DNA from: Lineus longissimus
Taxonomy: Eukaryota; Nemertea; Pilidiophora; Heteronemertea; Lineidae
Length of the DNA: 64,000 bases
Reading direction: 5' to 3'
Assembly (NCBI RefSeq): GCF_910592395.1
Contig: NC_088318.1
Span: forward strand, 310,001 to 374,000
Below the pieces are notes generated by a model that was given only the letters and a program-made list of their open reading frames with translations, did not search any database and was not told the DNA's origin. Within the stretch, counting starts at the first letter, position 1; each line of letters opens with the position of its first letter. A program made the translations under genes and the position numbers. This document shows positions 25,175 through 35,695 of the stretch, piece after piece.

Positions 25175-28100
25175 ATGAAGTTGGGACATCTGAGAACCGG
25201 CGCTGGCATCCTGCGACTGTGTGGACGACCCAGCAGGATCCAGCGTCACTCGACCAAACTCGTCTCCGAACACCAAGCTTTCAATTTCAATTGTAAGTCA
25301 CCTCACAAACTGCATGGCTGTCCCTTACAGGCCACATTTACAGCTGCCCTAATAGTTCAACCAGTTCTCATTGCCAATTATCAAACTCTGCTGCTCTGTA
25401 ATTCCACACATATTCGCTCCAAGCTTTGTTGCGGGACTCCTGCAGTTTTTGTGCCTGGCATATGGAAAAATGTTGCTAACCTTGAATAAGTACATTCTTG
25501 AAAAACATGGTTATCTCTAGATTAGCCATACAAATCTCAAAAATACATGTACTTTATTGTCATGACTCGTATTCGCTATATTTCAGCATTCCACATCTCG
25601 GCCTCTCAGCAGCTGTGGTCATCGCCTGCATTTCTTTACTCTTCCCACGTTGCCCTAAATCACAGCAACGTCAACAGTGATCAGTCCTCCCATGCATCAT
25701 CTACTGGTGTCACTCCGTACAAGAAGCACAAAGTATCGCTGGTTGTCTTCGATAAAGATGGAACCCTCATCAGTTACCATTCCTTGTACATTCCATGGGC
25801 TAGGATGATGGCCAAAAGGTAAACTCATTCATTCTCTGCCAAGGACTAAAACAAGTCAACGATTGCACTTTGACTCTTGATCTGTGTCCTTTTACATTGA
25901 AAGCTCCACTCATCCGCTATCCTTGGGGACAGATTGTCAGTGGTGACAAGCCAGGGGATGAATTATCAGGTGATTTGTCATTGTCCTCTCACCCATGTCT
26001 GTTAGAGCAATGACGCGTGTTGCATCCTGGTTGACCAACACTTAGTCTCAGTTTGAGCTGCATGTGCCCTGGAGCGAGCAGTGAGGAAATGCTCTCTGTT
26101 GTTGTCTACTTCATTTTTTGAACTCAATTATTGACGTCTGCCTGTCAGGAAAACATGCCTGAGTTTTTTACCATTTACCCCTTTCAGATTGCAAGATGTC
26201 ACTGGGTTTAAGATTGAGGAAAAGATTTTCAAAGCCTTGGGACTTTGTAACGAGACAGAGACAATCGTTCCTGGAATCCTTACTGAGTGTTACGAAGAAG
26301 AGGTGAGGGAAACAATGATAAACGTTCTGACGTGTGAAGGCATTCACGTCGTTGAGGCGCGCAGCATTGTGAATGAAAACTGGAAAGCCTGTCACCCAAC
26401 CGATCCTCAGCAGTTACTAATGTTAGATGATCTTGTTGGTTTGTTCAGTACGCTCCACGATCATGGCATTAAAACAGCCATTTGTACAGACGACACGAGG
26501 CATGGGACCATCACAGCATTACGCAAACTTGGTATTAGCCAATATGTCGATAAAATAGTTTGTGGGGATGATTCAACCAGCTTACCAAAACCGTCTCCTC
26601 ATAATCTACTGATGATATGTGACTCACTTAACGAGGATCCACGCAACTCGTGTTATATTGGAGACCGTAAAGTTGACATGGCAATGGCAGTGTCGGCGAA
26701 TTTCAAAATGAGAGTTGGCGTTCTGACGGGTGTTGGGAACAACAAAGATCTGTCTCCGTGTGCCAGTCACATCATCGGAAGTGTAATGGATATCTTGCCA
26801 TTCGTTCTTCCTGAAGAATCTTCCGAATCTAGCGTGCCGTCTTCCGAAGCTAAGGAGGAAATGGTCGTCTGTAAAGAGAATAAGAAGTATAAGCTGGTGA
26901 TCTTTGATAAAGACGGCACGCTCATTTGTTTTCATTCCATGTGGACACCTTATGCAATGGAGTATGCAAGAAGGTAACCTATTTCTCATTCAAATACGCC
27001 ATAAACTAATTGTGATAAGTTCAGCTTATCCTTTAGTTGAGCCCGTTAAAATGAACTAAATGCCTAGTTAAAAAGTCTGACCCTAAGTTGGTGACTAACT
27101 TGAATCCTGAGAGGCCCAATGCAGATCTCCCATTTACCTATTTACTGATTTCAGATTGGAGATTTTATCAAAACTGCGTGTCTCTTCCAAAGTGCTGGAT
27201 ACCCTCGGAGTGTGTCGTGTGAACAGTGTGGTTAAACCTGGTGTGTTTGCCGAGGGGACCAACGCCCAGGTCCACCATGCCCTCGTGGAAATGTTGGTCA
27301 ATGAAGGCATACTGAAAGATGAAGCAAAAGCTCTAGTCGAACAGGTATCAATCAGATTTTGTGTTTTTCAACCTACTTTCTCTGCCTACATATCCGGTAA
27401 CTCTGTATTGACCAGGAGGCATAAATACTATTTCTTTCATTTCCCTTGGCATTTCAAATCTTCAGCACAATAGATCTTGGGTTACTTTGAAATGTGAACT
27501 TTATTTTGTACTCGTCATTTTTGCAGGTTACTAAAACTGACGGTGAAGAAGCAGTTCATCAGAAGATACTGAAGTCTATTGGTGACGTTGTCCAGCTCTT
27601 CAAGACGCTGAAAGAAAATGATATCAAGATTGCTATTTGTACTGCAGACAGTCGCCAGAACACGCTCGACACATTGGAACGAATCGGTATCCTTGACAAC
27701 GTCGATATGGTGGTGTGTGGTGATGATCCTGGAACGCAACCAAAACCTTCACCACATAACGCGCACCTCATCTGTGAGACTCTTAAGGTGGATCCAGCCC
27801 ATGCTGTGATGGTTGGTGACACAAAGGCAGATATTGGGATGGGAAAGTCGGCGCAGCTCGGTGCGGTGGTTGGTGTTCTCAGTGGCTGTGCTACAAGACG
27901 CGAACTTACAAACTTGGCCGATTATGTTGTACCCTCTGTTAAGGATCTGCTTCCAATTGTATTACCTGAAGTCGCAGAGAACATTTCAGTTCCCAAAGTG
28001 GGATCAGCAGGTAGTGTGGCACCTCTTTCCACTCCAAGTGGTAAATGGTCCAGGTTATCTCAGGGTCACAATGTTTCCAGCTTTCGCACGTTTGTAACAA

Positions 28101-29791
28101 GAGCAGTAAACCATTTACAGTCGTCTAGTCCTCCTCAGCAGTCACCCATGTATAGCCATATCATTGTCGGTGCGGGATCCGCTGGTTGTGTCCTTGCAAA
28201 CCGATTATCTTCTGAGCCCAGTAATGATATTTTACTAGTCGAAGCAGGCCCTAAAGATTCCTCTTGGAAGATCGACATGCCTGCTGCACTGATGTACAAC
28301 TTGTGTGATGATAAGTATAACTGGTACTACCACACGGTGCCACAGAGGTTCATGGCTAATCGTATAATGTACTGGCCACGAGGTCGCGTGTGGGGCGGCT
28401 CTTCCTCACTCAATGCCATGGTTTATGTCCGAGGTCATGCCTTTGATTACGACCGATGGGAGACAGAGGGAGCCACTGGTTGGTCCTACGCAGACTGCTT
28501 GCCGTACTTCCGCAAGGCACAGACTCATGAATTAGGCGAGGATGACTATCGTGGTGGGAATGGTCCGTTGCATGTTTCCCGTGGGAAGTCAAAGAATCCA
28601 TTGCTTGAGGCGTTCATTGAAGCAGGTGTTGAGGCTGGGTATCCCTACACCAGTGACATGAATGGTTATCAACAGGAGGGCTTTGGCTGGATGGATATGA
28701 CCATTCATCATGGCCAGCGATGGAGCGCCTCCATGGCCTACCTTCACCCAGTCTTGTACCGTAAGAATCTGTCCGTGGAATCACTGGCCTTTACCACCAG
28801 GATCTTATTCAACGGAACTCGAGCTGTTGGTATTGAGTTTGAAAAGAATGGAAAGACGCATCAGGCTTATGCAAAGGAGATCATTCTCAGTGGTGGCGCG
28901 ATTAATTCTCCGCAGTTACTGATGCTGTCCGGGATTGGCAATGCAGACCATTTGAAAAGTCTTGGCATCCCATTGGTCAACCATTTGCCAGGGATTGGTG
29001 GGAACCTCCAGGACCATTTGGAGGTTTACATCCAGCAGGAATGCACCAAGCCCATCACACTTTACAGTGCCCAGTGGAAGTTCCCTCACAACATGATCCG
29101 TATCGGCCTGCAGTGGTTTCTACAACGTGATGGTGACGCCGCGTCTGCTCATCTCGAGAGCGGCGCTTTCATTCGCAGCGGGCCAGAGACGAGCCATCCA
29201 GACATCCAATTCCACTTCCTACCATCCACCGTGAACGACCATGGACGCAAAATGGGTGATCGGCACGCTTATCAAGTCCACGTCGGCCCGATGAGGTCAA
29301 CCAGTATTGGGACGTTGAAGTTAGCCAATAGGGACCCACGATCTCACCCCATTGTGGATCCTAACTACATGGCAACAGAACAGGACCGCTGGGAATTCAG
29401 GCAGTCGATAAAAGCTGCTCGGAAAGTATTCGCCCAGAAAGCTTTTGATGAGTTCCGAGGTGTTGAGTTGGCCCCCGGTGTGGAGACGCAGTCTGACGAG
29501 GATCTGGACGCATTTGTCCAAGCAAATGCAGACAGCGCTTATCATCCATCTTGTACTTGTAAAATGGGAAGCGAATCAGACCCAATGGCGGTCGTCAATA
29601 ATGATTGTAGCGTGTTCGGTATCGATGGACTCCGCGTTGTTGACGCATCCATTATGCCAAGTATCGTCAGCGGAAATCTGAATGCACCGACAATAATGGT
29701 TGCGGAAAAGGCTGCTGATATCATCCTTGGTCATCCGCCGTTGCAGAAAAGTAAGGCGCCAGTTTATACCCCATCTAATCCATGGAGTTGA
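25175..29791 (+). CDS. Fusion protein: two HAD hydrolase domains plus choline dehydrogenase
   Basis: Five exons: 25175-25292, 25587-25818, 26188-26973, 27155-27344, 27527-29791 (TGA), about 1196 residues. Residues 1-31 are Arg-rich with no acidic residue, a likely mitochondrial presequence. HAD domain 1 has nucleophile motif DKDGT (D95/D97), T217, K251 and D276/D280. HAD domain 2 has D357/D359, T481, K515 and D540/D544, so both look catalytically complete. From M650 the protein is a full GMC-type choline dehydrogenase: FAD motif GAGSAG (657-662), signatures GGSSSLNAMVYVRG and GAINSPQLLMLSGIG, catalytic H1115 (AYHPSC) and N1161 (NLNAP). It is highly similar to human CHDH, which oxidises choline to betaine aldehyde in mitochondria. 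The HAD substrate is unknown. HAD2 and CHDH share one exon. Residues 590-649 are Ser/Arg-rich and lack clear domain features. Confidence 0.93.
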
Positions 29792-30504
29792 ATTCATACC
29801 TGTTGGTCCATGCAACCTTTTGTATTACCGGTATTGTATCATAATTCTGTTTGGAAAGACAGATAACAGCCAAAAGACTTGATTATGAGAATAGTCCTGA
29901 TGTGTGAGTTACTACTATGACACAATACTGCTGATAAGGACAGTGTTTGATTCAGTGATATCATTCTGATATTTTCTATGAAAATTTTCTAGTAAATTTT
30001 ACAGGTCATTTTGATGTGTGGCATTGAGAGTTGACTGTCACACAATCATTATGTTTGTATATACCATATCATTTCTATTTTGCTCAATTGTTACTGAGTC
30101 AAGGCGTCCATCCGTTATTGGTTTGTCCCATATACATATTCATTTACTATTGTAATTCTTGCAAATTTTGAGCAATCATTTTGTGATCATTTAAAACACT
30201 GAGATTAGGATTTGAAGAGTCATGGCCTGATAGATATGCCATCTTCTAGTCCCAACAATGTGACCTTTTGGTCAAGAGTCTTATGTGCCATTATTGACAG
30301 TTGTAATCTTGTTGATTGACCTAATCAAAGCCTTTGTTCTTGCCTTGTTTAATCTTTTGTTTTTGTTGTATGTAAATGTTATATGTAATCTTCATTTTTT
30401 TGTGTCAACTCCGGCCTTTGATTTCCTCAGGATTTGTCCATGTGAATATATCTTGTCCAGGCCATGCTATGTGTCATTCTCTCTACTACCATATCAGAAA
30501 TAAA
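29792..30504 (+). other. Presumed 3' UTR of the HAD-CHDH gene
   Basis: AT-rich non-coding sequence from the stop codon to an AATAAA at 30499-30504. No other clear AATAAA was noted between, so the 3' UTR is probably about 0.7 kb. Confidence 0.4.
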
Positions 30505-30559
30505 CAACTTCCAAATTCCAGTCAAACTGTCTTCATCGTCTATAGATATGATTGTTACA

Positions 30560-31160
30560 AGACTATCGGAATCTTCTCCAAGGACAACCTGGCCAGGTGG
30601 CCACCACAGGCAGGCCCAACCTTCTAAAATAACAACAGGGACATGAAGTGTAGTGATGGCTGCAGACATTTGCATCTATTGGGATGTGATAGTGATCAGT
30701 CTTCACATCTCCGAGTAATCCTGGCCTGCTGGCGACCACAGATAGGCACATCCTTCTTCAAGGACAATAGAGACATGGAGGTGACCACAGTCACAACCTT
30801 CTGACGTTAGGGACAAGCTGGCTGGGGGGCATGCCCTTCTTAAAGACAGCAGACATGTCAGGGCCATTGACAGTCACAACCTTCTCCATGATGGCAACCT
30901 GGCCACAAGGTGAACACAGACAGGTCAACCCTTCTTTGAAGATAACAGACAGGGTGATGACAACAGCCAGTCACCACATTCTACAAGGACAGAACCTTGG
31001 CAACCACAGAGGTGGCGACCACGACAGATTGGAACCTTTCTTACACAACATCAGGAGATGGTGGTGCAATACAGACTGGCACACCCTTCTTCGATGACAA
31101 CAGACATGGTGGTGAGACAGGAACTCCAACAGTGATGACCACAGTGAAGCACAACTGTCT
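30560..31160. repeat. Degenerate tandem repeat, unit roughly 65-75 bp
   Basis: Recurring blocks such as 'aaggacaacctggccaggtgg', 'ccaccacag', 'caacctt', 'gatgacaacagacagg' and 'acagtcacaacc' appear in similar order six or more times with much divergence. It looks like an old minisatellite of a composition like the others in this window. No coding region was recognised. Confidence 0.5.
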
Positions 31161-31981
31161 CTACAGATCAACTTGAAAAGGCACAACATTTTGCTGAACT
31201 GATCAGAGACGGCAAACTCTCGTCCAGGGAGAACTTGGCACGATATGAAAGAGAGACGTCCACTGCATGACGATACCAGCTAGATGAGAGAAGTTGAGGA
31301 GCATTCACTTGAAAGAAGAAAGCAACGCTAAATCATATTTCATACTGGATATGTATTTCATACATCATTTTAAAGATGACTATTTCTGTTACAGTCATAT
31401 CCAAACTTGAATTCTCACAACTTAAGAACAACACACAGGTCAATCTCAATCAAGTGAAGTGTTTGGTGAGAGCTTCGTGCCATATCAGCTGACAGAGACG
31501 GACCCACACTCTAGTAACTGTGTTACCAATATAATGAAGTGATCAGTTGCAATAGATTCACTAGAGGTCTCCTGCTGTGGCTGAAAAGGTCTTTGCAGTG
31601 TGATCTTGCAGGTTGACATTAAAAAACAGTTAGATATTTAGATCTAAAGATATCACTGGCTTCATTTTACGATAATGCCTTTTTTAAGAACTTTGAACTA
31701 TTTTTTTATCCAAACTCTACACATGTAACTAAGATTATGGCACAACTAAACATTCATACAGCTGCTAAGCCCTTAGAGTCTCACTCCTGGACCCAAGGCA
31801 CATCTCCCCATTACATTCAACAGCGAGATCCAATGTCTCCAAGCCTGCACTTCTATCAGAATCACTTCAGTACGATACATCCTCTGCCAGACTGCCGTTT
31901 TCCACAGGCTGTACATAGACATGATTCACTAAGTTCCTTGTTGTTCTTACACATGATCTATACAAATACACGCTCCATTGC
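31161..31981. other. Spacer / DHODH 3' flank
   Basis: AT-rich unique sequence. It probably contains the DHODH 3' UTR on the minus strand, but I found no convincing AATAAA on that strand. Nothing else recognised. Confidence 0.35.
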
Positions 31982-34900
31982 TCATTTGTGATCAGCCCCA
32001 ACAGCACCTTTTACTGATGAAAAACCGTCTTTCCTGAAAAGATAAATGTTAAAACAACTTCATGAGAGTGGAACAAACAAACTGAAAACACAAGAGCAGA
32101 GAGGAGGTGATATTGGCATCACACTAAAAACGGAGTGTTGAAGAACACTGCACAGTAGATTTGTGATCTTGAGCAAGTCCCTTGGCGCCAACTGTCCTTC
32201 CCATTGAATGAGAAGTATCATATTTATTGACTGAGTCAAGGCAAACTTCACTCACTACTTACGTTAGATTAGCACCGAGCTCTGATTTGATTCGCTGCAC
32301 AACAGGTGGACCTTCGTATGCCATAGCAGAATATAACTGAACTAACGATGCACCAGCGCGTATCTTCTCATAGGCGTCATCCCCAGATCCAACCCCTCCT
32401 ACACCAATGATTGGTAATCTGCCTGCAAACGAGTGACAGGAATATATAATCTACAGGGATGATAGTGACAGCAGATCAGAACGGCCGGGAAAACTTCTGG
32501 TCTGCCAGAAATATATTGAGAAAACAGTAAGAACACAAAATCATTCATTGTATGAATGAAATTATGAGAGTTGAGCTCCTTGAATTGATGGCTGAAGTCT
32601 GCAAATGCTGCCTGGGGGCATGAAGAGGACATACCCTTCAGGAAAGTAAAACAACCTACCTTGTGTTAATCTATACATGTCACTAATTGTCTGTGTCGAC
32701 ATTTTCTTCAACGGCTGCCCACTTAAGCCACCTGTCTCTACCTTGTTTTTACTCCGCAGTGTATCAGGTCTAGCGATAGTTGTATTTGATACTATAAGTC
32801 CATCCACCCCACTTTTTGGTCTCGCTACAACAGCAGCGATATCCGTTTTGTCTTTCTCTGTTAAATCTGGAGCTATCTTCACCAGCAGTGGAGGTTTTGG
32901 GTCACATTTGAGCAGATTTCTGGCTTCAACCACCTGGAATCAACAACAACTGTTTAATACCGGAACCTTAGGAGTGATAGTAGACCAACCTTTGAAACAC
33001 AAGACAAGAATCTTCTCGATCTCACACTTTCATTGAACGGAACGTTACATTGGAATTCGAGGTTGTGACTATGTTGGAGTTGATTCTCCATTGGACAATG
33101 ATTGTGACTTTGTCTCTAGCGTACAAAGATGAGGTTCTGACTATGTTGGAGTTGATTCTCCATTGGACAATGATTGTGACTTTGTCTCTAGCGTACAAAG
33201 ATGAGGTTGTGACTATGTTGGAGTTGATTCTCCATTGGACAATGATTATGACTTTGTCTCTAGCGTACAAAGATGGGATGTCATCTGATCACGTCGAGTC
33301 CTTACTTTTGAAAGTCCCTGCTGTTTTATTCCTTTCAGATCTTGCAAGAGTCCTAGCACTGCTTTCACAGCCTGAATGAGTGAACACATGCTGCAGCATG
33401 CACAAGCTTGAGCTGTCTGTTTACCTTTGTCACTAGTTCCTCCAGCTGTTTCCTGCCCTGCATGTCTCTCAGACCAGGCGTGTTAGGACTCGACACATTA
33501 ATAACCAGATAGTCGGCCAACTCCCCGAACTTCCTCACCCCCTCCACATAGTCCTCCACAGCATCTGGCGAGGTCTTGTTCTTACCAAGGTTCACTCCCA
33601 TAACTCCTAAAGCTGGAAAAGTCATGACGACAGCATGCAGTATGAGAGGAATTATTGTGAGCTTGTGATATCGGGCAAGTGACTTTACTTCAGTGCCGTC
33701 AACCAACAGGATTTACTGTAAGGAGATGTGAAACTTGAAACCAACTCAACAGCAAACTGAGCTGACAACATAAAGAAGCAGTTACCTGGTTCTATATGTG
33801 GAGAGCCATCAAAATATTCTCGATTTCCACCGTAAAAGAAAGTTTCATTGAGCAGGTTCCTGTCATCAGGCCAAGCTTGGACTGTCCCTGCGACGACGAG
33901 AGACCTTGATTAGAATATGCAGATCAACTGGGTCCTGGCATTTCCCATTCTGCACTTTGTCAAGCAGTGACCAACCCAGGGCAGGGAAATCTCTCAAAAA
34001 ACAGTCATAAGTGATGTGATGCTGTATTGACAATGATGATGATGATGATATCATGTGAAATCTGGCTGAAATGAGAGAGATGGAAACTTCTTAAAGTAGC
34101 CCCTACCTCCTTTTCCCTGTATCCTGTCAGCCCTTGCCTTCAACCTCTGGTAAACTGCCTCGTGACCATCACTATTGAAGCCCATCCTGAAACAGACCAT
34201 TGATATGGTTATCAACTATACACATCACTCAATATCCAAGTCCTTTGTGTATTTTCTTATGGTTTTGTGGGGACTGTTCGATCACTAACTGATTAGTTGA
34301 CTTGGTAATTTGGGCACCTGTGACCACATGGTGTAATGGAGATCTGTTTGATCAGGGAGAATAGCATTCGATCTGCTTGGAGAATGCTCATTTCTAATCT
34401 ATTCAACTTAAACCAGGCAGCTGAGGATATGAAAATGTCTCTCTACTGAGTCTGGAATTTGCGAAGCATCCAAGAATCCTACCTGTTTATGACACCTTGA
34501 TCCTCTGTTAACCTGAACATCCTGGGCTTTGGATTACCCTCCTGGGGTTTTGGTATGACGCTCCCAACTTCAACAAACCCATATCCCATCTTTAACATGG
34601 AGTCTACCGCCTCTCCCTGCTTGTCGAATCCAGCAGCCAGACCGACCGGGTTATTGAATTCCCGCCCAAACACAGTGGTTTTCTGAAAATTACATAAGAT
34701 TAGAAAATGATCAACAGAACGGAGTTCCAGTAAACATTTTTTAACAAGTTGCCCATCTGATATATTTTTGATTCTATCGATGACACTTTCCCGACTGATA
34801 TTATCTTTTTCATTTGGAATTGACAAGGTGTTGAGATTAGGAAATGCCGCATCCTGACAGAGTGAGGCCCTCCTTGTAAAAGGTGCAGCTTTCAATTTGT

Positions 34901-35169
34901 TAGAACAGTAAAGCAAGTCATGCTGCATCATCTACCAATTTTCACATAATCAAACCTACCAGTATTGGTGGGTCCAGTTTCTTCTGCCTTGGAACTAATC
35001 CATACTTTGACAATGTGATTGCTAAACCATGAGCTGTCTCTGCTCCTACTAATCTTGTTGCCGGCATCACCCAATTGCGGTAAAACTTGGGATTTCCATC
35101 GTATACTGCATGTGCTGAGAAGAGGAGCGTTCCCCCAGTGATGACAATTATGCCATGTTTTAACTTGTA
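31982..35169 (-). CDS. DHODH: DHODH, mitochondrial dihydroorotate dehydrogenase (first exon not located)
   Basis: Eight exons on the minus strand: 34960-35169, 34483-34682, 34107-34186, 33786-33887, 33425-33612, 32660-32933, 32263-32422, 31982-32033 (TGA). They join in frame to 421 residues, lacking only the extreme N-terminus. The first exon here encodes the hydrophobic inner-membrane anchor ([13 protein letters not shown]) and the quinone-tunnel helices. Later ones hold the FMN barrel: [37 protein letters not shown], the active-site-base motif [31 protein letters not shown], and C-terminal GAVGADHK. The enzyme is the class 2, ubiquinone-linked step 4 of pyrimidine synthesis. Exon 33786-33887 adds 34 residues that human lacks. 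A short upstream exon must supply the start; no in-frame ATG precedes exon 35169 directly. Confidence 0.92.
33062..33277. repeat. 72-bp tandem repeat, three copies, in a DHODH intron
   Basis: Three nearly identical 72-bp units starting 'gttgtgactatgttggagtt' at 33062, 33134 and 33206. It lies in the intron between the exons 33425-33612 and 32660-32933. The unit is a multiple of three and reads open in both directions, but exon-exon similarity to human DHODH continues directly across this intron, so it is not coding. Confidence 0.9.
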
Positions 35170-35695
35170 CTGAAAGTGAAACACAAAAACGGTACAAATC
35201 ACTACCTTTAGCCCCCGAGCCCGACCTAGGACCACCGACCATGTTCAACAGATCTGGAGCTGTATTCATCAACGTCTTGGCTTGCTTAATCATGTTCTGC
35301 CATCAACAGGCTGATCATTGCTGAGATGGATAGATAGGGAACCGAGAAGACAGGGAACTACCATGACTATATCTGATAGGCCTAGTATTGTATATACTTT
35401 TTTGGGACACCCTGGTTATTTTCCAAATTAATACCTACTGCGAAAACACCTGCCATAACAAAGGGATGCTTTTGAAACTGCTCAAGATTGAGGTTTATAT
35501 GTTGTTCTTCAAGACTGCCGTTATTTCATAACTTTAAATTCTGATCTCGACGTTGCTTTTGTTATGTAAACATCGGTGACTTTGGTTCTATAATTTCTAG
35601 GATCTGTGGTCGTTTTCGTCCCGGCAACGAAGGAACGTGACAAATCACACGCAAGCATGCAGTGAATATTTTCTGTTTATCTTTTTAAAAACACC
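35170..35695. promoter_or_regulatory. Shared promoter region of DHODH (-) and CCNDBP1 (+)
   Basis: The start of CCNDBP1 (35696) lies about 0.5 kb from the first recognised DHODH exon, and the missing DHODH first exon must sit in this interval. A minus-strand ATG at 35293 opens a frame (MIKQAKTLMNTAPDLL...) that is out of phase with the next exon unless a donor of suitable phase is used. It is a candidate but unproven start. Head-to-head spacing implies a bidirectional promoter; no TATA box was seen. Confidence 0.45.

Noticed and set aside
33313-33371. Possible extra DHODH exon reading [14 protein letters not shown] on the minus strand
   Set aside because: It has an acceptor, but alignment to human DHODH runs directly from the exon ending 33425 into the one starting 32933 without a gap, and no suitable donor follows before the 72-bp repeat.
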